Below are positions 22,201 to 31,794 of a DNA stretch of 64,000 bases, one piece after another. Position numbers and translations under genes: made by a program. The notes under the pieces are model-generated. The model saw only the letters and a program-made list of their open reading frames with translations. It was not told the origin of the DNA and did no database searches. Position 1 is the stretch's first letter, and every line of letters starts with the position of its first letter. The stretch is taken from NCBI RefSeq assembly GCF_018812025.1, contig NC_063052.1:23190226-23254225 (forward strand), in the 5' to 3' direction. This stretch comes from Megalobrama amblycephala (taxonomy: Eukaryota > Chordata > Actinopteri > Cypriniformes > Xenocyprididae).

Positions 22201-25200
22201 ATAATTATTATTTAACTAATATTATATTTTTAATTATGCTGGTTGGCCAAAAACAAGGATTTGATCGTGCTGTGTAACAATAACAATTACCAGGCCCTCT
22301 GCAGGTATTTGTCACATATTATGCACCTATAACATTTCAGGGGAAAAGACTCTTGATGTGTTTAAATATGCAAATTAGCTTGTTTTGGTTAATTTAGAAG
22401 AAATCTACAGATGCAAAGAGACGGAGGGCAGTAGGCTTAAAACAAACACCATTTAAAAGTGTGTTTGGGACGTTTTCTTTCCATTAGAGTAAAAGAAGAC
22501 ATGTAAGCAAAAATAGACCAAAATCTTAAAATTGGCCACTACATGAAAGAACTAGAAGTAGGCTATTCCAATATCACTAAAAGAATTAAAACGATTTATT
22601 GATTTGTGCAAAATAAACAAATTATTAGTGAAACTATGTCCCTCTCCTTGTTGCAGTCATTATTCTAAATATAGCTACTTGAAAATAGTAGTGTAGAAAA
22701 TATGCACATTTAGGCATAGTTTCCTTTACTGTTGTGATAAACCTAAAGAAGACCATGGACTCTGTGTGAAACGATTATTTTGTAGTATAAAACAATTGCA
22801 TGAGTGTGAGGGAATTAAAATAAATTGGTAAGGAAGTAAGAGTTGTGTTAATATATTTAATGTTTTTTTTTAAATATTTTTAAAAAAATATATATTTTTT
22901 TATATTTTTTTAAATAAATAATTATGAGAAGTGCCCTTTTTTCCACTTGAGCCCCTGCCTCCGAAAATGTATGTGCAGGTCCCTGATAATTATTAAATAC
23001 AACCAGAAACAACTGTTCAGACTTGCATGTAATTCCCAGATATGTGGTTTGCATTGTAAGTCAAGTCTGACGTCACGCTGCAGCGCTTCCGGGTCCAAAC
23101 GCTCTATCTTATACCACAAGAAAAACAACAAACGGTGCTAATATACACACACAGTGTGGTGTAATACTACAAAAACATTATAATCATAACCTTTATCTCC
23201 ATACCAAAATTCCAGATGGCCAGACAGTGATTCATCTTTTATAAATCGTTAAAATATTAATGTCTGTGACGCCATGAGCCACGGAGACTGTTGTGTAGAC
23301 CGTAAGTATTTAAAAATTTTAACTTTTTAAAATGTTTGATGTTTAATATGAATAAATAGTGCTCATAAACGGTGGCATTTGCAAGTGAAACGAGTTGAGG
23401 CTTGGACCCAGAAACAGCGTTCCTTACGTCATGACTTAACAAGCGGATAGAGTTATGGCAAGTTGCCCCTACAAATATGGCGTGCGACCCAGCGGCCAAT
23501 GGGGCATCTATATAAGCTATATGTATTAATAATAATAATAATAATATTCAGCCACTTCTTTAGGATAGAATTGCTACAGCCACTTAAGTAATTTCTTCAA
23601 CAAGAATATGTGGACATCAAACATGCATGCTCAGAGCAAGGGTTTAAACTTTTATTAATGTATTCTCCTGTGTAAGCGTAGATTTAAGAATCATAGCATC
23701 ATGCAATGCTGTATTATGATTTTAAATGGTGCATTTTAAATCGTGCATCCTTAGAAAATGGTCTAATAATGCAGTTCATGGATTTGCATCCGTGGAATGC
23801 TCCACTTCCGGTATTGACAGCCCTACAGATATAATTACCAGGGTTCAAAACGCAATGCATAGCATTTGAAATTATAATATGACGCCTATCAAATCAGGCA
23901 AATGCAAATGACTCTTAAAAGCTAATGTCAACGCTAGTTATATATGAAAACTGAGACTTTGTAAGAACTAATATAAAATTTACATGATTCTTATGTGATT
24001 ATATTATAGTTTATATTATGAACTTATCTAAATGACAAGTGAGTCTTCTGGCAATAAAGCCTGCAGCACTTCGACAAGACAGCTCAGGCTTTCAGAATTA
24101 GATAGACCTAAACCGACTCATCTCTGAAGAGCAGGGGATTTGATTGTTTGTCATCTCATCGCTCATTTATATTTTAACCCCTGTTTAGCCAGTGGAACCA
24201 GGACAACACAAACCTCAAGGAAGGCTGAAAAAAGACTGTCAATGGACTGTTCTCTGCATTTCCAAGAGACCTCGTCTGCCTATTATTATATATTATTATA
24301 CGATATATTACACTCATATTTCATACAATTTATATTGTACTGTAATTGTACTAAAAATTTTCTACCGCTGTATCTCAAATGTTTTACTGGATCTATTCCG
24401 GGTTGTCTTATAATTAGTGCAAGCTGTGCTATTAATGTTGTCCACTAGAGGGAGCCACAGGATCAGGAATCTTTTAAGCCCAATCCTTTTATGTCTTGTT
24501 GCAATCCATTTGAATCGAAATGAATTAATTTAGTACATTTGTATAACTAGTGTACTGACAGTAAATCTGTGAAATGCTTAGGTCTATAGAAAATAAATTT
24601 TTTAACTTTCTTTAGACCCCAGTAAGGTTGCCAGACACAGTTAAATATAATGCTGTCCATTTAAAATGAAGACAATTTTGTCTTTTTTAATATAATATAA
24701 CATTTCTATAGACATTTATTGTTGTGTTATAAATAATAAAGCAAACATTTGTGTGTTAAACCGCAAGCATAAAGTTAGGAGGCAACACGTATAGAAATAA
24801 ATAATAAAAATGAAAAGGGCCTTAAATTAAATGCTTCAGAATAATAAGGTTTTGAGATGCAAATTATCTTTACATTCATTTGAAATTGTCCTGTGGCGTC
24901 CTGTGATGTGATTCAAGAGGAAAAGATAAAGGCATGAGGGAAAAAAACTAAAATGCCGTTGCTGAAAACAGAACAAGCCATTTCCACAATTAAAATTGAT
25001 GTGCACATTTCATGTACATTAAATTATATTAGGTATTATGGATGTCTCCACAATCATTAACCTTGAAAAATGAACCAAAACAGTTTTTACAATTCCTTAT
25101 GACTGTTAATAATTTTCAAGTTCTAACTAGCGAGACATACATACATACATACATACATAAATGATAAATAAAACATTCAAGGAATATTTAATGCTCTAAT

Positions 25201-25548
25201 ATTTTGATTGATAATAATTAAGCTGTGTTATTCATATAGAATACACATGAAGATTTGTGTGTTGCTGGTTACCCAGAGGTCCTTTAGTTTTAGTTACCAG
25301 TCACTATCTACGTTTGAAAGAAATCATTTTCAGCTATCAACTGAGTTTAAAGACATTAATTGACCTATTTAATATAAATTAAAATATGAATACAATTTTG
25401 TTTTAACAATTTGTTGACCTGATGGATTGCTTCATTTCCCATCAAATTAAAAGAACTGCCCTGTCATAATGACCTATTTCTCTGTAGACTTACATAGAGT
25501 GAAGAATCCAATCACTGCAATGACTCCAAGCACAATTCTGTTCATCAT
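15955..25548 (-). CDS. Ly6/uPAR-domain protein, three exons, GPI-anchored type
   Basis: Small cell-surface protein of the Ly6/uPAR (three-finger) family. Coding exons on the minus strand: 25548-25494, 19354-19244, 16169-15955. All introns are GT-AG and both are phase 1, giving 126 residues without a stop. Residues 1-19 are a signal peptide (MMNRIVLGVIAVIGFFTLS). The mature part starts EALTCNSC. Ten cysteines are present, ending in the family signature CC-x4-C-N (CCTTDLCN). The last about 25 residues are small then hydrophobic (SMAAALSTTLLAFIW), which fits a GPI-anchor signal with cleavage shortly after the CNGAS stretch. The three-exon layout (signal exon, then two domain exons) is the usual one for the family. 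The ligand is unknown. Introns of about 3.1 and 6.1 kb hold several mobile elements. The matching phases argue for a real gene; expression is not shown. Confidence 0.85.
16236..16283. repeat. (ATT)n microsatellite
   Basis: About a dozen uninterrupted TTA/ATT units within Ly6 intron 2, directly next to the exon 3 acceptor region (on the plus strand, just right of it). Confidence 0.9.
16314..17217. mobile_element. MITE interrupted by a foldback MITE
   Basis: The outer ends CCTGGTCTCACAGACAAGGC (16314) and its mirror CTGTCTGTGAAACCTGG (about 17198) form inverted repeats. Inside, 16384-17073 is a second element whose ends AACTGCTTACACACA and TGTGTGTAAGCAGTTG are inverted copies. Both are non-coding; the frames seen between are low-complexity. 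Confidence 0.65.
17218..17557. other. Ly6 intron 2 sequence, nothing recognised
   Basis: AT-rich intronic sequence between the MITE and the second Tc1 element. No conserved motif or coding signal was seen. Confidence 0.35.
17558..19053 (+). mobile_element. second Tc1-like transposon, 1496 bp
   Basis: Left end CATTGCCTTGCAAAAGTATT and right end AATACTTTTGTAAGGTACTG are inverted. Terminal repeats are about 200 bases and flanked by TA (17556-17557, 19054-19055). It lies in intron 2 of the Ly6-like gene, opposite to the gene's direction, and belongs to a different Tc1 family from the one at 13454. Confidence 0.9.
17938..18773 (+). pseudogene. Tc1 transposase with lost catalytic residues
   Basis: The N-terminus 17938-18114 reads MTIKEHTRQVRDKVVEKF with a helix-turn-helix (YKSISQALNASRSTV), then shifts frame near 18060 and again before 18219. 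The C-terminal catalytic part (18219-18773) is open. The first catalytic Asp is Glu (VLWSEETKIELF), the second is Asn (FQQNNNPKHTA), and the final Glu is kept (NQSPDLNPIENLW). Two of three catalytic residues therefore differ from the family rule, besides the frameshifts. The copy is dead but still has well-matched TIRs. Confidence 0.87.
19244..19354 (-). CDS. Ly6-like gene, exon 2
   Basis: 111 bases with acceptor TTTCTCCAG and donor G/GTCAGA. It begins with CT, completing the Ser codon of exon 1, and reads EALTCNSCKVGVLGKC ... NNCFSAKA, ending with one base of the next codon. Five of the ten cysteines are here. The donor GTCAGA is not an ideal consensus but is the only one that keeps the frame into exon 3. 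Confidence 0.82.
19355..19857. other. Ly6 intron 1 sequence, nothing recognised
   Basis: AT-rich and non-coding. A hydrophobic minus-strand frame near 19790-19850 ends in a GT, but its phase does not fit exon 2. Confidence 0.4.
19858..20031. mobile_element. MITE, right-end copy of the element at 3048
   Basis: It shares TTTAGCCAAAAAAGC, GATTAAGTTAGCC and CAATCTCTG blocks with 3060-3487 and ends in GGCTTGCCTTCCAGTGGCTT, the inverse of the left end of the other copy. Its own left inverted end is missing. Confidence 0.65.
20032..20644. other. Ly6 intron 1 sequence, no gene recognised
   Basis: Moderate GC, with short frames on both strands at 20041-20268 that lack recognisable motifs. It may hold an old repeat fragment; nothing more can be said from the sequence. 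Confidence 0.35.
20649..21918 (+). mobile_element. TTAA-flanked DNA transposon, 1270 bp (Kolobok-like?)
   Basis: Perfect ends AGCTGCAGTAGG ... CCTACTGCAGCT are flanked on both sides by TTAA (20645-20648, 21919-21922). TTAA duplications occur with piggyBac and Kolobok elements; the ends do not start with CCC as is usual for piggyBac, so Kolobok-like is the tentative choice. It carries one coding exon with a splice donor and sits in intron 1 of the Ly6-like gene. Confidence 0.72.
20954..21189 (+). CDS. first coding exon of a transposon protein, Lys/Asp-rich then RVNIG...RWREL domain
   Basis: The exon starts at ATG 20954 (MADKQSKLPIPRV), continues with a charged Lys/Asp stretch and ends with a compact segment, NKTRVNIGADFPRWRELRVL...DAELATFLLD, before a consensus donor GTAAGT at 21190. 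The last segment resembles short N-terminal exons seen next to transposon-derived proteins in fish; I do not know its function. Upstream in-frame codons back to 20792 are also open, but this ATG gives the natural start. The following exon was not found inside the element, so the copy is either deleted or non-autonomous. Confidence 0.55.
21923..23055. other. Ly6 intron 1 sequence, non-coding
   Basis: AT-rich, with an A/T-only low-complexity tract at about 22855-22925. A GC-richer island near 22060-22190 has no long frame. No gene recognised. Confidence 0.4.
23056..23450. mobile_element. putative foldback MITE
   Basis: Left part GACGTCAC...GCGCTTCCGGGTCCAA is mirrored by TTGGACCCAGAAACAGCG...TTACGTCATGACTTA on the right. 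The match is imperfect and no TSD was defined. Confidence 0.4.
23451..25493. other. Ly6 intron 1 sequence with short microsatellites
   Basis: Includes an (AAT)n tract at about 23527-23547 and a (CATA)n tract at 25136-25158. The frames around 24140-24448 are AT-rich with no recognisable domain. I see no exon here besides exon 1 at the right edge. Confidence 0.4.
25494..25548 (-). CDS. Ly6-like gene, exon 1 (signal peptide)
   Basis: It codes for MMNRIVLGVIAVIGFFTL plus the first base of a Ser codon, then a consensus donor GTAAGT. Two adjacent ATGs are possible starts; the first (25546-25548) is chosen, but the second would differ by one residue only. No TATA box is obvious upstream (plus 25549-25800). 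Confidence 0.78.
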
Positions 25549-25812
25549 GTTGACAATGTGAAAAGCAGTGAGCAAACTGAATTCTAAAAGGAGAGATCTT
25601 CAGATGGTTTTTCTGAGGTGAACGGGTCTTTGGACAGCAGCAAGCTAGATGGCTTGTTTGAATACGTCTATTATGGTCATGATAAAGAGGGTGGAGTTTT
25701 TTGACACGGGGGAGAGCAAAGAATATGTCCAGGTGTAAAGAAACATTTGAATGTGAAGAATGAGCAGAGCAATCTGGTTTGGGGAGTTCAGAGATACTTG
25801 ATTATTCACTCA

Positions 25813-25818
<6 letters not shown>

Positions 25819-25898
<80 letters not shown>
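25819..25898. repeat. (CA)n microsatellite
   Basis: About 39 uninterrupted CA units, upstream of the Ly6-like gene on its coding strand. Likely polymorphic. Confidence 0.95.
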
Positions 25899-25899
<1 letters not shown>

Positions 25900-26205
25900 T
25901 GGGTTTCACACGTTTAATGGTGACTTTCCATACACATAATGACTTTTATAGTGTACAAACAATATATTTTTTTCCCCAAACCTAACCATACCCATAAACA
26001 CAACCCTCACAGAAAACATTCTGCATTTTTACATTTTTTAAAAAAAACACCATTTAGTATGATTTATAAGCTGTTTTCCTAATGGGGACCAACATTTTTA
26101 AAAAAAAATAATAATAAATAAATAAAGTCCCCATCAAGTCAAAAATTTCTGGTATTACTATCCTTGTTGGGATATTTGGTCCCCACAATGTAGGGTTTAC
26201 CATGG

Positions 26206-26261
<56 letters not shown>

Positions 26262-26395
26262 TGAAATGTCATTTGTTATTATCTATGTCACTCATGTTGG
26301 TTGCAGCAAAGAGAGTAGAGGCAGGATCAATGCGCTGCAGTAATGTTTATTAACAATTCAGACAAAACAAAAACACAAAGGAGCACAGGAGAATA
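25899..26395. repeat. dispersed repeat ending in a second (CA)n tract
   Basis: The stretch CCTAACCATACCCATAAACA ... ACATTCTGCATTTTTACATT matches 28258-28325, so it is a dispersed repeat. It contains GGTCCCCACAATGTAGGGTT before (CA)n at 26210-26259. Non-coding. Confidence 0.6.
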
Positions 26396-26690
26396 TCAGC
26401 CCAATTCCAGAAAAGTTGGTACACTTTGTAAAATGCAATAAAATCAAGAATCTGTGATTTGTTAATTATCTTTAACCTTAGTTCAACTGTACTGTTCTTA
26501 GTACAACTTAATTGTATTTTGTAAATATAAACAAATTTTGATTTTGATGGCTGCAACATACTCCAAAAAAGTTGAAATAGAGACATGTTTCACACTGTGT
26601 CAAATCACCTTTCCTTTTAATTACACTTTTTAAATGTTTGGGAATTGAGGCTACTAACTGTTTGCAGTATTGCATTTTACAAAACGCAGG
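26396..26690. mobile_element. MITE with GCAATAAAATC-type subterminal sequence
   Basis: The left side has CACTTTGTAAAATGCAATAA and the right side TATTGCATTTTACAAAACGC, which are inverted copies of each other. Interior is non-coding. Confidence 0.55.
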
Positions 26691-26803
26691 AGAATAACAG
26701 CCAACTAAACATTGAGAATGACTGGAACAGTTAATACAACATGTGGAGGCATTTAAAGAAGTGTAAAAAACTTTCCATGCTTGTATTTGTTATATGATAT
26801 AAA

Positions 26804-27829
26804 CAGAGTTGTGTAAAACGTGTTACAAAGTTACAGTTACTGTATTCTAATTACTTTTCCTGATAACACAGTAATGTAACACATAACATTTTAAATTTAT
26901 GTAATTTAATGACAGTTAATGGTGTAAATGCAGGTAAAATGCATTTCTAAAAGAAATCACGTTTGGTGCGGATGCGTCATTTGTCGAGCAAGCATGCGCT
27001 TTAATGAATCATCGGAGAACGCGTGCAAAAATGGACGGAGATGAGTATGCTGGTTGTTTCTTCAAGTGGAAATACAAACATTATTTTGATTTTATTGTTC
27101 GTAAAAACTAAAATATTACTGTTAAATGCAAACTGTGCGCAATTTCTAACGAACTTTCTAACGCTATTAACTCGACCAGCAATTTGTTGAAGCACTTAAA
27201 CAGAAAGCATCCTACAACAAAACTCACTGCCATGGAAAATACCCGCACCGAAAACGAGAACGGTACAGCCTCGCCTAAACAAGCTAGACTGGATTTTTGT
27301 TCAGGATCGGGAGGGAAGGTAACTTCTGAACAATACTGTTCAATACTGTTTTCAAATGTTATTAAAAATGTTTTCAATTTAAGGCAATTTTTTCCTTTCT
27401 TTAATGCAGTTACATACAAATATACACACAGTTAAGATAGCACACACATGCTACATACAGCAAGGAATGTTGTAGATAAGACATACTGTACAGACAAATT
27501 TAAAGAGACTACAGTTTTCATTGTTAGGCAGGTTCTAAGAATGTTAAGTTTAAGTTCTAGTAATGCATTCAAACTTTAGGTCAAGTTGCTGTTTTCATAT
27601 TTCTGTAATATTTTTCAGTCAATTTTAAATTACGGAAAGAACTATGAGTTTCACTTTGTGGTTTATTTTTGTAGGTTTTATAGGTTTTCAAAGTAACTTG
27701 AATGTAAAGTAATTAGTAATCTGATTGCTTTTTACATGCAGTAATCAGTAATGTAATCAAATTACAATTTTAATGTAGTCATTTGTAAATTGTAGAGGAT
27801 TACTTTTTTGAGTAACTTAACCTACACTG
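26804..27829 (+). mobile_element. hAT-like element with BED-finger exon, 1026 bp
   Basis: Ends CAGAGTTGTGTAAAACGTGT and (inverse) CAGTGTAGGTTAAGTTAC are related. The flanking octamers GATATAAA and AATATAAC match in six of eight positions, as expected for an aged hAT TSD. Only the first transposase exon is present, so the element is internally deleted. Confidence 0.7.
27031..27318 (+). pseudogene. BED zinc-finger exon of a hAT transposase
   Basis: Starts MDGDEYAGCFFKWKY and shows the BED-type pattern CKLCA ... NLLKHLNRKHP, a DNA-binding finger used by hAT transposases and domesticated ZBED proteins. The exon ends GGGAAG at a donor GTAACT in phase 0. A TAA within the finger (after IVRKN) breaks the frame, so it cannot work as it stands. 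Confidence 0.7.
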
Positions 27830-27932
27830 AATATAACAAATACAAGCATGATATGTGTCACATTTAAGAACACATTTATGTCTCTCAAATGTATGGACTA
27901 AAATATACTGCTATTGTGAGATTACAATATAA

Positions 27933-28085
27933 GTGTCACGAATGCGGCCTTTGTGGCTCCCTCCGATCACCACCTGAGGGCTCCGTCACCAGAGTACTAA
28001 ATTCACCCGGACTTCATCTCCCATAATCCACTGCCTGGCACTGATCACGCACGCACCTGATCTCCTTCCGGTGGACTATTTAACA
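27933..28085 (+). mobile_element. LTR fragment related to the solo LTR at 29095
   Basis: Starts TGTCACGAATGCGGCC and shares GCTCCCTCCG, a CCGGACTTCATCTCCCAT-type block and CTGATC...GCACCTGAT with the minus strand of 29095-29556. Truncated at the adjoining (CA)n tract. Confidence 0.5.

Positions 28086-28165
<80 letters not shown>
28086..28165. repeat. (CA)n microsatellite
   Basis: About 38 CA/AC units directly abutting the LTR fragment on the left and the dispersed repeat on the right. Confidence 0.95.
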
Positions 28166-28168
<3 letters not shown>

Positions 28169-28367
28169 TTGTTTTCAAAGTGAGGACATTCCATAGGTGC
28201 AATGGTTTTTCAGATCAATGTACAGTTTGTATACTGTACAAACTGTACATTCTATCCAACTATACACTACCCCTACCCCTAAACCCACCCATCACAGAAA
28301 ACATTCTGCATTTTTACATTTTTAATAAAACATTGTTTAGTATGTTTTTAAAGCTATTTTAAATGAT
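28166..28367. repeat. dispersed repeat, second copy
   Basis: Same family as 25980-26050 (AAACATTCTGCATTTTTACA and TTTAGTATG blocks). Contains a small perfect palindrome around TACAGTTTGTATACTGTACAAACTGTA (28218-28250). Confidence 0.6.
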
Positions 28368-28972
28368 TAGCCCACTTTCAAATAAAAATTTCCTTATAAC
28401 TTACTCACCCCCATATCATCCAAGATGTCCATGTCCTTCTTTCTTCAGTCAAAAAGAAATTAAGGTTTTTGATGAAAACATTCCAGGATTATTCTCCTTA
28501 TAGTGGACTTCAATGGACTCCACTGTTGAAACGACACCAGACGAGGAATAAGGGTCTTATCTAGCAAAACGATCTGTCATTTTCCAAAAAAAGTACAAAT
28601 GTATATGCTTTATAAACACAAATGATTGCCTTGCAAGTCTTTCCGCCATTCTGCTTTCCGTATTCTTCAAAAAGCTTATGCTGTATGTCCTACGCCTTCC
28701 CTATTCAATCTATGGAATGAACACGGCTCCAGTTCAGTTTTTTCCGTAAGTAGAATAGGGAAGGCGTAGGACATACAACATATTCCTATTAACATATTAA
28801 ACCATTTGGAGTCCATTGAAGTCCACTATAAGGAGAATAATCCTGGAATGTTTTCATCAAAAACCTTAATTTCTTTTTGACTGAAGAAAGAAGGACATGG
28901 ACATCTTGGATGACATGGGGGTAAGTAAATTATCAGGAAATTTTTTTATTTGAAAGTGGACTAATCCTTTAA
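28368..28972. mobile_element. long-TIR foldback MITE, about 600 bp
   Basis: About 150 bases at each end are inverted copies, starting GATTAGCCCACTTTCAAATA and mirrored at the right end; the shared interior includes the TCAGTCAAAAAGAAATTAAG block. A second, inner inverted repeat (GTCCTACGCCTTCCCTATTC and its reverse) lies around 28690-28785. Nothing is encoded. Confidence 0.8.
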
Positions 28973-29032
28973 ATATAAGGACTTATGAAATGTCCTCATA
29001 TTTCATGTTTACGTCATAATACTGTTACATGT

Positions 29033-29788
29033 GCACTCTGTTTTGGACTTGTTTTGGACTTGTTTTGTTCCATTTCCCGCCACTAGTTTATCACTGTAAT
29101 GATGGGTCAACAGCGTGAGAATCCATTTGCAGCTTTTATTTAAAACACAGCACAGTGCAAACAAGGGCAAGGCAATAGCGTAAACAGGGACAGGCAGAGG
29201 TCATGGCAGGCGGCAAGAAAACAGGATCTTACAATAGGCAGAGATCAGGGCAGGCAGCAGGCAGAACACAGTCCAGGAAACAGGCAAGGATCAGGGCAGG
29301 CGGCGGAGATTCACAAAGGGTAAGCAGTCCACAGGAAAACGCTCAGAAATGATCACCTAGGCAAATCAAGACTTCGCGGTGTGTGAGTGTGTGTTTGTGT
29401 CTTAAGTAATGTGAGTGTGATGCAGTGCAGGTGTGTGTGCAATCAGTCCCAGGAATGAGGGCCTATGGGTAATGTAGTCCGAATTGGAAGATGATTTCAG
29501 GAGACGGCTCCCTCCGGCAGCCGGGAGGAAGAGCCGCGGGAACCGTATTTGTGACAATCACCATGGTTACAGATCACCTTAATCATCACATTCAGCTGTG
29601 TCTTATCACCTCCTTATGTTTCTGTGTATATTTCCTGTGTAGTATTGTCCGGTATCGTTCATGTGTTGTTTGGTTGTCTCCTCGTTGTACCTGTTTATGG
29701 ATTACTCTCTTTGTGGATTTATTAAAGAAAGTTATACTTCTATACTCCTCGTCATGCGTGTTTATGCTACTAACCAGCAATTGTAACA
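29033..29788 (+). mobile_element. LTR 1 of the array (interrupted)
   Basis: Same sequence as the LTR at 31409-31706 but split by the solo LTR at 29095-29556. After removing that and one TSD it is about 289 bases. It contains the RNA-end signal region with TTATTAAAGAAAG. Confidence 0.9.
29095..29556 (-). mobile_element. solo LTR nested in LTR 1
   Basis: Runs TGTAATG...TTTGTGACA on plus; the AAATAAAAG signal on the minus strand near 29133-29145 sets the orientation. It is flanked by the exact 5-base duplication ATCAC (29090-29094 and 29557-29561). It belongs to a different LTR family from the host. Confidence 0.88.
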
Positions 29789-29876
29789 GAATACTGGACC
29801 AAAATAGTTATACAGATTGTGGCGTGTGTTTGTTTTTTGTGTCAGTGTTTTTTGTGTTTCACTTTTTCCCGTCACG

Positions 29877-30728
29877 ATGTACACACCCGCTTTTTTGTTG
29901 CTCTGCCTTGAGCAGAAGGACCACTCCCTTGAGGCACATTTGGACAATTTTTTATTCTTAGCACCAGCTACACATTTCCCGGACAGCAGCCTTTGCAACT
30001 TCCTGTATGCCGGCCTCAACACCGCCACCAAAGCGCTGCTCTCCAGGGAAGGGCCTCGAGGGAGCTTCTCTGAATACATGGAGTGGGTGCTGGCATCTTG
30101 TGGTTCGTCTATGATCGTGGATTTCTGCAACTACGAGGCCAGTCCCACTCACACTCCCACTCCCACTCCAGTGCCCAGCCAGGAACCTCCAGACGGCGTG
30201 GAAAGTCAGCGCGACCCCACCGATGACAGAGAGCCCGCCTCCACCACGATGCAAGAGCCAGCGATGAGTGGAACGACTGAGCGTAACATTGCCGCAGAGC
30301 CGGAGCCCAGCGCGTCTGACCAGGTGTGCGAGTCGACTGCTACATCCATCACCGAGGGAGTCAGTGAGGAAGACGAGGGTTTGGAATGGAGCCCCGCCCA
30401 CACTCCCGCCACTGAGAGTGAGTACCAGGCAGACACTGGAGACTTTTGTTGTGAGTTTGGAGAGGATTCCCTACCTCAGTTAATTCCTCCTGAAACGGTC
30501 ATTTCCATTTTGGATGAACTGGTCCCGCCCAGCCTCCCTCTCCCATCTCCTCTCCAAACCTCTATTCAAGACTTTTTATTTTTCAGTTCCTCTGTTCACC
30601 AGCCCTTTCTCCAGCCCTCAACGATGCCTGCTACCCAGCCCTTGCTGTCTCACATCATTCCCCCGGTTTTACACCAGCCTCCTCTCAGCGGCGTGGCTAC
30701 ACCTGGGGCCTGCTGTGAGCCAGCGTGA
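29877..30728 (+). pseudogene. gag-like protein, array copy 1 (truncated by nonsense)
   Basis: A retrotransposon capsid-like frame starting MYTPAFLLLCLEQKD, preceded by in-frame codons back to 29817. The N-terminal third (LEAHLDNFLFLAPATHFPDSSLCNFLYAGL...FSEYMEWVLASCGSS) has the helical pattern of retrotransposon gag domains. A Pro/Thr/Ser-rich acidic stretch follows. The frame stops at TGA 30726-30728, where copy 2 has TCA, so a single base change truncates it. Downstream sequence is otherwise parallel to copy 2. No CCHC knuckle is visible. Predicted role: packaging of the element RNA. Confidence 0.8.
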
Positions 30729-31408
30729 GGCGATGAGGATCCTGCGGCTCCGCCTCTGGCCTCAGATCACGTTATAACACCTCGGCTCATCGTCCTGACT
30801 CCTCCGCCGCTGCTCCTTCCACCCTCATCTACAGCAGAGACCATTGAGCATTCGGCTCCACTGGAGGGTCGTTCGAGTTTCTCCAACCCTCCACCCCTAA
30901 GGCTCCGATTGGCTCCACCTTCCCTCAGACTCCGCCTCGGCCCTCAGTCGTTCCGCCTCCACCTCAGACCTCCGGTACCCTGCTTCCGCCTTGGGGGTTC
31001 GTTGCTGCGACTCTGTCGTTGACTCAGACCATCGGCATCACTCCACTCCTTCGGCTCTCTGTCTTCGCCTAAGGATCCATCTCCATCGGCTGCGCTGCTT
31101 CCACGCCTCCCCAAGGTTGTTTGGAGAGATTCACCACCTCGCCGCCTCCCTACAGCATCGCTGCCGTGGGTCGCTGTCCTGGCTGTGGCCTGGAGCATCA
31201 CTTGGACTCCCCTGCGCAAGGCTACTCACTGGATTTTACCACCATCTGCACCTCCCTGGATTCCATCACCCACATCACCCTAAACTCCTGCACTTCGCCT
31301 CCTCCCGGTTAGTCATCCACCTCCTGAGCCACCTCCTACACCATCTTCAGCATCTTCATCTTCCCCTCTGCAAGGCGCAAGGACACGCCTTTCCAGGAGG
31401 GGGCGATA

Positions 31409-31706
31409 TGTTACATGTGCACTCTGTTTTGGACTTGTTGTTGTTCCATTTCCCACCACTAGTTTATCACCATGGTTACAGATCACCTTAATCATCACAT
31501 TCAGCTGTGTCTTATCACCTCCTTATGTTTCTGTGTATATAAGCCCTGTTTCCTGTGTAGTATTGTCCGATATCGTTCATGTGTTGTTTGGTTGTCTCCT
31601 CGTTGTACCTGTTTATGGATTACTCTCTTTGTGGATTTATTAAAGAAAGTTATACTTCTATACTCCTTGTTGTGCGTGTTTATGCTCCTAACCAGCAATT
31701 GTAACA
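31409..31706 (+). mobile_element. LTR 2 of the array (intact, 298 bp)
   Basis: TGTTACATG...CAATTGTAACA. A purine-rich stretch (AGGAGGGGGCGATA) just upstream would serve as the polypurine tract. A TATA-like TGTATATAAG occurs near 31535. Shared by the two neighbouring internals as 3' LTR of one and 5' LTR of the other. Confidence 0.92.
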
Positions 31707-31794
31707 GAATACTGGACCAAAACAGTTATACAGATTGTGGCGTGTGTTTGTTTTTTGTGTCAATGTTTTTTGTGTTTCACTTTTTCCTGTCACG

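Noticed and set aside
24140..24448. 102-residue plus-strand frame in Ly6 intron 1
   Set aside because: AT-rich with Tyr/Ile runs from a TATTATTATA tract; no domain and no splice support.
25779..25985. Open frames coding poly-(Thr-His) or poly-(Val-Cys)
   Set aside because: Translations of (CA)n microsatellites with no gene context.
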